Shown here one piece after another: positions 1 to 11,036 of a stretch of 64,000 nt of DNA. Positions within the stretch are counted from its first letter, which is position 1, and each line of letters starts with the position of its first letter. Under the pieces are notes generated by a model, which ran no database searches, was not told the origin of the DNA, and saw nothing but the letters and a program-made list of their open reading frames with translations. Where the stretch lies: NCBI RefSeq assembly GCF_048544455.1, contig NC_133526.1, positions 6,836,001 to 6,900,000 on the forward strand, written 5' to 3'. The position numbers and the translations under genes are program-made. This stretch comes from Silene latifolia (taxonomy: Eukaryota; Streptophyta; Magnoliopsida; Caryophyllales; Caryophyllaceae).

Positions 1-1271
1 CCTCGAGTGGCCTTGAGATTTCAAACAACCCTGACAAGGGGTGGACAATTCCTATCGCCCTATTCCCTTCGTTCAGCCACAGTCCATCATAACCCAAAAT
101 ATACCCTGTTTGACCTCGTTTAAGAAATCGTAGAGTATAAATCAAAGCTAATCAGAAGTGGTGCCAACTTGGGCGAATAGTCTCTAGTCAAAAGAATTGA
201 CTCATAATAATACTATAGTAGCTCTTGCCACGACCAGGCTTTATGAATTACCAGAACTCTATAAGCGGTCACGCTTTGCCCAAGACAGTTGTCCCATACA
301 TTCTGTCTATGTGATCGACTAGTCATCCCATATGACTCTATGGCACTTGAACTTGCCATCAATCGCATCACACTCTAGTCACTTCGAGACGTCACCTCAT
401 ATAAATAACTAGGGGCTAATACCATGTCAATCCAGTTCACTTTAATGGGGTTCAATTTGTCTCTACAACCCATTCGGATACGACAAGGTACCGGGTGAGT
501 TTAATTAAAAACTCAAACGATAAATGTGATTATCACATATGAATAGTCAATATACTATTACTACTTCATATTCTATAATCTCTAGTGTTATAAAAACACT
601 AGTTAAAATGCAATACAAGCTTGGCAAGTGGATATACCCGATATCCATATATTCCAATTTAATTAATTGCTATTTCCTTCCATTCAATGTCATCTCTTAA
701 TGACATGAATTTCTCCAAGTATATGTCTAGACTTCATACTAGACTTGGGCTTTTTAACTTGAAAGACGCTCCCACTGTTATCGCATAACTTGTGATAAAG
801 TCACTTGTAGAGGGATTCACCCTTAATCCCTTCGATGACTATTTTATCACAATTTACTTAGATTCCTTTTGTAGAATTTGCAATGCGCAAAACTAAAACA
901 CATTTCTTAGTTTCTTACTCCTTTGTCAATAACATTTGCTTAGGATTTCATCAAATCCCTTTTAAGCTTGGAAACTAAAGTTGGTGCAACCCTTCAACAC
1001 TTTAACTTAGTTTATGATCCAAACATGTGTACAAGTCATCAATTGTACTTTAAGGCTTTCACAAGCCCATCATATGAATTAACTTATTATTGACTTATCA
1101 TGCACCTAGCATATGGTACATCACAGCACGTGCGTTTGTTGGCATAAATAATCGTTCTAATGGCGGAAACATTAGCAATCGATTTCATGTAATCAACAAC
1201 TTAATGGGTTCAGTGAACGACTATGATTCCATCATAGTAATTCCACTTTCATCATCATGAATAAGCCATTC

Positions 1272-1512
1272 AACTTTGTTGATGTTAAACAGATACGAAA
1301 GAACTTATCTTCATAAGACTCTTAACTCTATGCCAATTTTCTCTCACATAGATTCAAAATGTAGAATACTTTGCATCCCTTTCCATGTCTCCCAATTACT
1401 CTTACCAGAAGAGATCATTGGTATATTATTCTCAATAAGTAATATGTTATCAACATATATGACATGGAGAAACAATTCTAGCTCCCACTTAACTTCATGT
1501 AGATCATGATTC
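1272..1512 (-). pseudogene. Reverse transcriptase remnant of E1
   Basis: On the minus strand around 1440-1465 the translation reads like the catalytic block of a Ty1/Copia reverse transcriptase, as Tyr-Val-Asp-Asn followed by Ile-Leu-Leu-Ile. The second catalytic Asp is Asn, as in E2 (7880-8113); E3 has the normal Tyr-Val-Asp-Asp. Frames around it are interrupted. The family match rests on this motif and on collinearity with the other copies. It is inactive by inspection. Confidence 0.6.
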
Positions 1513-1881
1513 TTCAATCATGTGAATGAAATAATTCACTATAATCATATGAACGAAAAGTATAATCCTTTAATGCTTGCTTAAGATCATTCTAATGATC
1601 ATTGAAGAAAGCTACGCATAATATGTTAGGATTCTTAGATCTTCATCTAAGGTTTTGTGTTTTAAAACACTTCCTTCTCTAAATTCCCATTTTAGAAAAG
1701 CGAAATTTTATTTGCCATTCTTCATTTAATGAAATGTGGCAATCCCTAACACAATTTATCTTGATCAACATCTTTATGTAAATCTTATGCATTTGTGTAC
1801 TCTAAAGCTCTATTTCCCTTTAAAGAGACCCTCACTTTAAAGTAAATCTACTCATGAGCAACAATTTTCGGATTGTAATGC

Positions 1882-2162
1882 TTCGGCTCAAATGTAACAT
1901 GGTCATGTTCGGCTCAAATGTAACATGGTCATAATACTATCACTTTCACAAAGTAATATTTTTAAACAATAAGACATGTGCGATAGACTCCCACTGAACT
2001 ATGCTCTCATTCTATCTTCATAGATAATAGTTCAATACCAACTCCCACTCTATAATTCAATTACTTTCACAAAGTAACATTTCAACTATAAGAGATGTTT
2101 GTGACGTATAATTCAATTACTTTCACAAAGTAACATTTCAACTATAAGAGATGTTTGTGACG
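1882..2162. repeat. Two short tandem duplications private to E1
   Basis: A 26-bp unit beginning TTCGGCTCAAATG occurs twice in a row (1882-1907 and 1908-1932). A 56-bp unit beginning TATAATTCAATTAC occurs twice in a row (2051-2106 and 2107-2162). The matching places in E2 (about 8480 and 8630) hold one copy of each. These are therefore local duplications that arose after the copies separated. Confidence 0.85.
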
Positions 2163-2640
2163 ATTCAATCTACTCCCACTCTATTTCTCAGAAATACACC
2201 TAATTTCTCGAGAGATAGCTTTGTGAGGCACAAACATATATATATATTTAACGGAGTATTGGGATTTATCCAAGATAATGTATTAGCCTTCAAAAGGCCA
2301 TCCCAAACATGGTAGTTTGATTCATGTAATATGGTTTAATAGACTCTCTATTTTAGGTATCTCACGGTTGACCATCCAATTAGAATAATATGTCCATTTG
2401 GTATCGTGAATTCCCTACTTGATGAATTCAAAAACTCATTTCAACTTTAGAATTGATCTTATGTAAATAAATTGTTACCTTAAGTAACAAAGACATAAGG
2501 AGAATCAGATTCATAGCTTATGGACATATAATGATCCCATCATCATAATCGTCTACTTGATCAATTTGAGTTGTTTATCTAATGTTTCTCTACGCAAGTA
2601 ATTAATGATGATGATGATTTTAGAACAAACAACATAATAA

Positions 2641-2922
2641 AACAAGTGATTTGGGTTGAAAACCAAATCACCAATATCCAAAATACAACCCGTGTTTAAA
2701 GGATACAAACACCATGCAAACAACTTTTATGACTACCAAGACCAAGATATATCTAATAATCGGATTAATTAATTGTATGCGATACAGATTTTTAATTAAT
2801 ATATCTAATAATCGGTTATTGTTTGTATCTATACCGGAATTAATTGGAAATGGATAGTGGTATAGATAATTAAACAAATAATTAACAAATAATTAACAAG
2901 TGGTATAGATACAAACATCATA
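2641..2922. other. AT-rich junction between E1 and the first LTR
   Basis: There is no gene here. The stretch holds scrambled short pieces that recur elsewhere in the cluster, such as TTGTTTGTATCTATACCGG (also near 10017) and ATATCTAATAATCGG (also near 10081). It looks like rearranged internal sequence of the Copia family next to the primer-binding-site region. No boundary signature was recognised. Confidence 0.4.
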
Positions 2923-3974
2923 TTTAATTAATTGTATACGATACAGATTAATTAATTCCTTAATCATGGGAGTGCAAATTTTGCGTCTTATTTTAATGTG
3001 ATTAAATAAGATTAAATTTAGTTATTAAGTGTTAATTTACTAAATTAGTTGAGGTATTAATATAAGTTTTGAGGTAGAGGTAATTAGTTATTTAAAGTTA
3101 CAAGAAGTTGTAATTTTAACTAACTAGCAATTATGGGACCCATTATATGTTGATATAATGGTAGTATACTACTCAAAAAGTGGAGTGTATATTATATTAT
3201 TAATTGTAATATTTAAGTGTTAAATGATTACATTAATAATTAAATATGTAAGATTGTTAAACATAAGTCTTATAAGCATTTGTGGGACAAATAACAAAAG
3301 GCAAAAATGGTCCATAAAAGGACCAATATTTCGGCCACTATAAGATGAGCAAAGATGCTCTTTTGTCTTATGTTGATGTTGTTTATTATGTGATTATGAC
3401 ATATCACACTAGGCTTTACATACTACATCTTACAAGCCTACATCCTACACTCTACCTATAACTAAACAATAGACTAAAAACAAAAGCACAAGATTCCCTA
3501 CATGGGAAGAGGGCCACCGGTTTTGGCCTTAATAAGAGAGCATTTTTGCTCATTTTTCTTGTTGGTGCTTGTGTTGTTTTTCTCTCTAAGTTTTCCTCAC
3601 ATGCAATTGTACAAAACTCTCTATAAATACTAATACACTCATCATATATTACTAGAGGTAGTAATGCAAGAATATTAGTATTATTAAGGTATTATTTCTA
3701 CTACATATCTAGTTAATATTAGTAGAGATTTTTGGGATTCATCTTGGGTGCAATTTATTGGAGTGGCTTCTATACTTGGAGTCTTAGGAGGATCATCCAT
3801 CATTATAAGCTCAAGAACAAGTGAAGGAAAGTGACCTTACTTGTGCCCATATATTTCGAACCATATAACAATGTAAGGAACGTTGTTTTTCTTATAAATC
3901 TTTCATTTTGTTAGGCATGCACTAGATCTAAAGAACATATAATTAACAAGTTAATTAGTTCACTATTAGAAGAG
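2923..3974 (+). mobile_element. LTR fragment, subtype A
   Basis: This is collinear with 17319 to about 18370 of the complete subtype A LTR at 17097-18393. It lacks the first roughly 220 bp, including the TGTTGGG end. It carries the LTR TATA box (TATAAAT near 3622). It ends abruptly inside the LTR (…AGAAGAGTC at about 3974), where subtype B sequence begins. The missing start and the internal switch show that it came from recombination and is not a normal solo LTR. Confidence 0.8.
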
Positions 3975-5080
3975 TCACACCTAAAGGATGATGCCCTTAT
4001 CTATAAAGTTAATTAATTGTATGTTGCTACAAGTTGATTAATTCCTTAAATATGAACAATTTATATTTATGAGAGGAAATATGTATCTTATTATAATGTG
4101 ATTAAATAAGATCATATTTAGTGGATTAATATGTTAATTCACTAAATTATGTTGAGGTTTTATAAAGTTTCGAGGTAGAGGTAATTAGTTATTTACATTT
4201 ACAAGAGGTTGTGAATTTAACTAACTAGCTATTATGGGACCCATTATATGTTGATATAATGATAAAATATTACTCAATAAGTTGAGTGAATATATGTTTA
4301 TTAATTTGTGTCATAATTGTTGTATGATCAAATTAATATTTAATTATGTGAGATAATTAAACATAAGACTTATAAGCATTTGTGGGACAAATATTATAAG
4401 ACAAATATGGACCATATTAAGAGCAAAAGGGCCGCACCATCAAGTGGGTAAGAGGAGCCTTTTGTTCTTTTATAATTCACTCCAACATGTGCATTGGGTA
4501 GTGAGTTTTTGAGAAGAGAAATTTGCTCTTTTGATGAGCATAGGGGAAGTAAGTTTTGAGAACATAAAAATGCTCTTATTAAGGCCTAGGGGCCGGCTCA
4601 CTCACAAGAGTGAAGAGCTTTTGTTCTCTTTTCAACCTCTCTCACATTCTCCAAAAATACAACATGCAAAACCTCACACATGTTCATAGTTTTCTCTCTA
4701 TCAAAATATGAGTTTTGATTCAATTTGTTCATAAAGATTACTAATATTATTAGTGTAATATATGAGTATTAGTAATCAATATTAAGGTAAACTACTAAAC
4801 AAATATCTAGCACATATTATTTAGTAGAGATAAGGGATAATCTTGGGTGCAATCGAGAGGAGTGACTTCTATACTTGAGGTCTTTGGAGGATCGTCCTAA
4901 TACTCATCATAGCTCAAGAACAAGTGAAGGTAGGAGACCTTACTTGTGCCCACTAAACCGAAATTTTCAATGTAAGGGACATTGTTTTCTTATAAATCAT
5001 TCATTTTGTTATGCATGCACTAGATCTAAAGAACAAATAATTAACAAGTTAATTAGTTCACTATTAGAGGAGTCTAATAA
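3975..5080 (+). mobile_element. LTR fragment, subtype B, plus orientation
   Basis: It starts inside the LTR with TCACACCTAAAGGATGATGC, which matches the subtype B LTR at 5083-6412 (reverse strand, about 6225 leftwards). It runs to the LTR 3' part (…GAGGAGTCTAATAA at 5080) but lacks the terminal CCTAACA. Subtype B differs from A mainly in the middle of the LTR (about 4430-4700). It forms a head-to-head palindrome with the next LTR. Confidence 0.75.
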
Positions 5081-5082
5081 CT

Positions 5083-6412
5083 TGTTAGGTTCATATACCT
5101 ATTACTAGACTCCTCTAATAGTGAACTAATTAACTTATTAATTATTTGTTCTTGAGATCTAGTGCATGCATAACAAAATGAAAGATTTATAAGAAAAACA
5201 ATGTTCCTTACATTGTTAGTTGGTTCGAAAATTTGGGCACAAGTAAGGTCACCTTCCTTCACTTGTTCTTGAGCTTATAATGATGGATGATCCTCCTAAG
5301 ACTCCAAGTTTAGAAGCCACTCCTCTTGATTGCACCCAAGATTATCCCTTATCCCCACTAAATAATATTTGCTAGATATTTGTTTAGTAGTTTACCTTAA
5401 AATTGATTACTAATACTCATATATTACACTAATAATATTAGTAATCTTTATGAACAAGATTGAATCAAAAACTAATGTTTTGATGAAGAGGAATATGAAC
5501 ATGTGAGAAGTTTGCATGTTGCATATTTTGAGAGTATGAGAGAAGGAAAAATTGAGAACAACAAAAGCTATTCACACTCTCATGTGAACCGGCCCTTTGC
5601 TCTTAAAAGAGCAAATTTTGTCTTCTCAAAAAACCTTTTGCAATAATCTATAATGTTTAGGTAGTAGTGTTTATGTATAAAGCATTGTCATAAGTTGTTG
5701 GAGTATCTTTCCAACAACAAAATGACAAAACCCATATGCTCATCCATCTCTCATTTGGACGGTATACATTTACTTATATGGGTCCATTTTTGTCTTATAA
5801 TATTTGTACCACAAATGCTTATAAGTCTTTATGTTTAATTATCTCACATAATTAAATATTAATTTGATCATACAACAATTATGACACAAATTAATAAACA
5901 TATATTCACTCAACTTATTGAGTAATATTTTATCATTATATCAACATATAATGGGTCCCATAATTACTAGTTGGTTAAAATTACAACTTCTTGTAACTTT
6001 AAATAACTAATTACCTCTACCTCAAAACTTATATTAATACCTCAACATAATTTAGTGAATTAACATATTAATCCACTAAATGTGATCTTATTTAATCACA
6101 TTAACATAAGATACATATTTCCTCTTATTAAAAATAAATTGTTCATTTTTAAGGAATTAATCAACTTGTATCAACATACAATTAATTAACTTTATAGATA
6201 AGGGCATTATCCTTTAGGTGTGACCTTAAGGGATCAACTGACCACCACCGTCCCACGACAGTAACGTCAAACTCTAGCAAGCCAATCGTTACCGATTAAT
6301 GACGGTCAGTCGACTGTATAAAGAATCATCCCTCACGTATTCTTAATTTGAGATTTAATTATGATATTTAAATCATGTGATCGCACTATTGTTGAGGACA
6401 CATTTCCCAACA
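5083..6412 (-). mobile_element. LTR, subtype B, complete, minus orientation (3' LTR of E2)
   Basis: On the minus strand it begins TGTTGGGAAATG at 6412 and ends CCTAACA at 5083, so both LTR ends are present (1330 bp). Directly before its minus-strand start lies the polypurine tract AAGTGGGAGAT (6413-6423), which makes it the 3' LTR of E2. Odd point: the two bases to its left (CT at 5081-5082) are those found between LTR and primer binding site at a 5' LTR (compare 21644-21645). They may be left from a lost internal region or may be chance. Confidence 0.85.
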
Positions 6413-7879
6413 ATCTCCCACTTGTCCTCGACAAGTGTGCGTCACCAATTCTCTTGTCCTATTACAATCTCCCACTCAATGTAAGGTGTCTTGCAGGTCG
6501 TATTTACATTTGATCATATCTTGAGTGGTTTTCTCGATCCGGAGATTAACGTCTGACCGAATTATCTATCATAGATGCTTTCCGAGCGTGGCCACGCATT
6601 TTCAGTTAACTACTCCTCGAGTGGCCTTGAGATTTCAAACAACCCTGACAAGGGGTGGACAATTCCTATCGCCCTATTCCCTTCGTTCAGCCACAGTCCA
6701 TCATAACCCAAAATATACCCAGTTTGACCTCGTTTAAGAAATCGTAGAGTATAAATCAAAGCTAATCAGAACTTGTGCCAACTTGGGCGAATAGTCTCTA
6801 GTCAAAAGAATTGACTCATAAGAATACTATAGTAGCTCTTGCCACGACCAGGCTTTATGAATTACTAGAACTCTATAAGCGGTCATCGCCCGACGATTGT
6901 CCCATACAGTCTGCCTATGTGATCGACTAGTCATCCCATATGACTCTATGGCACTTGAACTTGCCATCAATCGCATCACACTCTAGTCACTTCGAGACGT
7001 CACCTCATATAAGTAACTAGGGGCGAATACCATGTCAATCCAGTTCACTTTAATGGGGTTCAATTTGTCTCTACAACCCATTCGGATACGACAAGTTACC
7101 GGGTGAGTTTAATTAAAAACTCAAACGATAAATGTGATTATCACATATGAATAGTCAATACACTATTACTACTTCATATTCTATAATCTCTAGTGTTATA
7201 ATAACACTAGTTAAAATGCAATACAAGCTTGGCAAGTGGATATACCCGATATCCATATATTCCAACTTAATTAATTGCTATTTCCTTCCATTCAATGTCA
7301 AACTCTTAATGACATGAATTTCTCCAAGTATATGTCTAGACTTCATACTAGACTTCGGCTCTTTAACTTGAAAGACGCTCCCACTGTTATCGCATAACTT
7401 GTGATAAAGTCACTTGTAGAGGGATTCACCCTTAATCCCTACGTTGACTATTTTATCACAACTTGGATTCCCTTTGTAGATTTTTGCAATGCGCAAAACT
7501 AAAACACCTTTCTTAGTTTCTTACTCCTTTGTCAACAATTCATCCTAGGATTTCAACAAATCCCTTTTGGTTTGGAAACTAAAGTTTGTGCAACCCTTCA
7601 ACACCTTAACTTAGTTTATCATCCAAACATGTGTACAAGTCATCAATTGTACTTTAAGGCTTTCACAAGCCCATCTTATGAATTAACTTATTATTGATTT
7701 ATCATGCACCTAGCATATGGTACATCACAGCAGGTGCGTCTGTTGGCATAAATAATCGTTCTAATGGCGGAAACATTAGCAATCGATTTCATGTAATCAA
7801 CAACTTAATGGGTTCAGTGAACGACTATGATTCCATCATAGTAATTCCACTTTCATCATCATGAATAAGCCATTCAACT

Positions 7880-8113
7880 TTGTTGTTGTACAACAGATGT
7901 GAAATATCTTATCCTCATAAGACTCTCAACTCTATGCCAATATTCTCTCACATAGATTCAAAATCTAGAATACTTTGCATCCCTTTCCATGTCTCCCAAT
8001 TACTCTTACCAGAAGAGATCATTGGTATATTATTCTCAATAAGTAATATGTTATCAACATATATGACATGGAGAAACAATTCTAGCTCCCACTTAACTTC
8101 ATGTAGATCATGA
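7880..8113 (-). pseudogene. Reverse transcriptase remnant of E2
   Basis: The minus-strand translation near 8045-8065 shows a Copia reverse transcriptase block with Tyr-Val-Asp-Asn in place of Tyr-Val-Asp-Asp, as in E1. The flanking frame is open for only about 75 codons. The shared Asp-to-Asn change in E1 and E2, absent from E3, groups these two copies. Confidence 0.6.
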
Positions 8114-9179
8114 TTCTTCAATCATGTGAATGAAACAATTCACTATAATCACATGAACGAAAAGTATAATCCTTTAATGCTTGCTTAAGATCATTCTAAT
8201 GATCATTGAAGAAAGCTACGCATAATGTGTTAGGATTCTTAGATCTTCATCTAAGGTTTTGTGTTTTTAAATACTTCCTTCTCTAAATTCCCATTTTAGA
8301 AAAGCGAAATTTTATTTGCCATTCTTCATTTAATGAAATGTGGCAATCCCTAACACAATTTATCTTGATCAACATCTTTATGTAAATCTTATGCATTTAT
8401 GTACTCTAAAGCTCTATTTCCCTTTAAAGAGACCCTCACTTTAAAGTAAATCTACTCATGAGCAACAATTTTCGGATTGTAATGCTTCGGCTCGTATGTA
8501 ACAAGGTCATGATACTATCACTTTCACAAAGTAATATTTTTGAACAATAAGACATGTGCGATAAACTCCCACTGAACTATGCTCTCATACTATCTTCATA
8601 GATAATAGTTCAATACCAACTCCCACTCTATAATTCAATTACTTTCACAAAGTAACATTTCAACTATAAGAGATGTTTGTGACGATTCAATCTACTCCCA
8701 CTCTATCTCTCAGAAATATATCAATATTCATGAGAGATAGCTTTGTGAGTCACAAACATATATATTTAACGGAGTATTAGGAGTTTATCTAGACTATGTA
8801 TTAGCTTTCAATGGGCCATCCTAACATGGCAGCTAGATAATATACGAGTCTTATCCATGTCATCTGTTTAATAGACTCTCTATTCTATGTATCTCATGGT
8901 TGACCATCCAATTAGAATTACTTGTCCGTTTTGGATTGCAAATTCCCAAAATTGAGTTCATCAACTCAAACCGACTCATATTAGTTTGATCTTATGGGTA
9001 GTGACGCTAGGTCATAATCCATCTTTAATAAATCAAATTTATTACTTAGATCTTTGCCACTACGATTGGGTCGTAATGCTTAGAACTTTATTCAATTGGT
9101 TCTCTACGTCATTTTAGAAATTTCTCAAATCTCTCAAATGCTTCACCTTTTATTTGATCAAGTAAATATACCCTTATCT

Positions 9180-9480
9180 ACTTGAATCATTGGTAAAAGT
9201 GACGAAGTAGTCATAAATTCCCCTTGCGGTGATGCTCATTAGAACACATACATCGGCATGTATTAGTCTCAAAAATCACTTGCTTGTGTCCCTTTACCAC
9301 TAAAGGAAGTACAAATTATATTGCAAAGGAGACAAGATTCGCATATTCCATATGATTGAAAATCAAATGGTTCAATAATTCTAGTCGACACTAGCGTTTA
9401 ATGCGTTTCTCATTTATGTAACCTAATTTGAAAAATCAAATGTACAAATCATTTGGATAACTTGTTATGAGTCCTTATGG
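9180..9480 (-). pseudogene. GAG-pre-integrase/integrase remnant of E2
   Basis: This is the reverse complement of the E3 stretch at about 14020-14330, which translates to a Copia GAG-pre-integrase/integrase start. The same landmarks appear on the minus strand here, but no frame stays open. It is assigned by collinearity. Confidence 0.5.
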
Positions 9481-9776
9481 TGCGTATTATGTAGATATCT
9501 TTACATGAGTTGGAACTGTCTAAAACTTGTGTTTTATAAAGATAAGTGACATGGCTCACATCCATGTCTATTTCAATAAAATACAACAATTGTCTTTGAT
9601 GACAAAATATAGATCCTTTCATGTCTCACATAGAAATGGAAATAATGTTTTAGACTAAATGGATACATAATAACAATTATGTAAATTATAACTCAAAGCT
9701 ATTAGCAAAAACAAGTACATAAATTTCTCTTGAAATGGCGGCTACCCGAGCTCCATTTTCTTGTCGGAGATTCATA

Positions 9777-9962
9777 TTACTCTTGTTTAGCTTTTCCACA
9801 TTTCCAAGTCCCACTTGGAGTAACAAGCCCAACTTTGATATCTTCCAAATACTTGGGGCAATTTCGCTTCCAATGGCCCATGACATTACAATAATGGCAT
9901 TCCTCATAGGATTTGGCACCCTTCTTGGTCTTGGTCTTGGTAGTCCCACTATCCATTTCCAA
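9777..9962 (-). pseudogene. Gag zinc-knuckle fragment of E2
   Basis: An open stretch of 61 codons on the minus strand encodes a complete retroviral-type zinc knuckle with spacing C-x2-C-x4-H-x4-C (ECHYCNVMGHWKRNC), followed by the Copia-typical Pro-Lys-Tyr-Leu-Glu-Asp. Upstream lies a Lys/Thr-rich piece. The rest of gag is missing and pol does not follow in frame. It is the best preserved coding piece of E2. Confidence 0.65.
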
Positions 9963-10132
9963 TTTATAATCAGGTTTGGGTTTCTATACATGTGAACCAA
10001 TTAATCAATTAATTAATTATTTGTATCTATACCGGAATTAATTATTCAATTGGTTCACATGAGAGTGTAATTTTTAATTAATATATCTAATAATCGGATT
10101 AATTAATTCCTTAATATATCTCTGATACCACT

Positions 10133-10339
10133 TGTGAGGTACATATACCTATTATTAGACTCCTCTAATAGTGAACTAAATAACTTGTTAATTATTTGTT
10201 CTTTAGATCTAGTGCATGCATAACAAAATGAAAGATTTATGAGAAAAACAATGTTCCTTACATTGTTAGTTGGTTCGAAAATTTGGGCACAAGTAAGGTC
10301 ACCTTCCTTCACTTGTTCTTGAGCTTATAATGATGGATG
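10133..10339 (-). mobile_element. 5' LTR fragment of E2
   Basis: It begins TGTGAGGTACATATACC, a mutated TGTTAGGTTCATATACC LTR end, next to CCACT of the primer binding site. It runs as minus-strand LTR to …ATAATGATGGATG, where sequence switches abruptly to plus-strand LTR. Only about 207 bp of a roughly 1.3-kb LTR remain. Confidence 0.75.
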
Positions 10340-11022
10340 GACCAATATTTCGGCCAAAATGAGATGAGCAAAGATGCTCTTTTGTCTTATGTAGATGTTG
10401 GTTATTGTGTGAAAGAGACATTGCATACTAGCCTTTACATACTACATCTTACACCTAGGCTTCCTACACCCTACCTACACTAAACAAAGAGTAAAAAACA
10501 AAAGCACAAGATTCCCTACAAATGCATAAGGCCACCGGTTTTGGCCTTAAGAGAGAGGGCATTATTTTTGCTCATTTTTCTAGTATGTGTGCTTGTGTGT
10601 TTTTCTCTCTATTTTTCCTCATAAGCTATTGCAATAAACTCTCTTCTATACTAATACTCTCCAATCTATTACTAGAGGTAGTAATGCAAGAATATTAGTA
10701 TTATTAAGGTAATATTTCTACTAAATATCTAGTTAATATTAGTAGAGATTTTTGGGATTAATCTTGGGTGCAATTTATTGGAGTGGCTTCTATACTTGGA
10801 GTCTTAGGAGGATCATCCATCATTATAAGCTCAAGAACAAGTGAAGGAAGGTGACCTTACTTGTGCCCAAATTTTCGAACCAACCAACAATGTAAGGAAC
10901 ATTGTTTTTCTTATAAATCTTTCATTTTGTTATGCATGCACTAGATCTAAAGAACAAATAATTAACAAGTTAATTAGTTCACTATTAGAGGAGTCTAATA
11001 ATAGGTATATATGAACCTAACA
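10340..11022 (+). mobile_element. 5' LTR fragment of E3
   Basis: This is collinear with about 17713-18393 of the complete LTR, from GACCAATATTTCGGCC to the terminal CCTAACA. The first half of the LTR is missing. The TATA region is changed to CTCTTCTATACTAATAC (about 10640) from CTCTATAAATACTAATAC, so the promoter is probably damaged. Confidence 0.8.
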
Positions 11023-11024
11023 AG

Positions 11025-11036
11025 TGGTATCAGAGC
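11025..11036 (+). other. Primer binding site of E3 (initiator tRNA-Met)
   Basis: TGGTATCAGAGC follows the LTR end CCTAACA after two bases. This is the usual primer binding site of plant Copia elements and is complementary to the 3' end of initiator tRNA-Met. Confidence 0.9.

Larger units (their letters stand above)
1..2640 (-). mobile_element. Copia element E1, 3' part of internal region, cut by window edge
   Basis: Positions 1 to about 2480 repeat 6615 to about 9000 in direct orientation (offset about 6614) and are the reverse complement of about 14500-16890. This makes it a third copy of the 3' internal region of the same Ty1/Copia family, read on the minus strand. It contains a reverse transcriptase remnant (about 1270-1510) and the 3' non-coding stretch before the polypurine tract. 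Every frame is broken by stops, so the copy is dead. Homology fades after about 2480. Positions 2480-2640 are AT-rich and match no other copy that I could see. Confidence 0.75.
5083..10339 (-). mobile_element. Copia element E2 (minus), defective
   Basis: The order on the minus strand is: truncated 5' LTR (10339-10133), degraded primer binding site (CTGATACCA at 10122-10130 on plus), a shortened internal region with remnants of gag zinc knuckle, integrase and reverse transcriptase, polypurine tract (6413-6423), and 3' LTR (6412-5083). The leader of about 2.1 kb and most of gag that E3 and E4 carry are missing here. The internal part 6413 to about 9980 is the mirror image of about 13520-17096 in E3. 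Confidence 0.8.

Noticed and set aside
6525-6737. 70-codon frame on plus next to the polypurine tract of E2
   Set aside because: It lies in the 3' non-coding region that all Copia copies share, and it is not kept open in E1 or E3.
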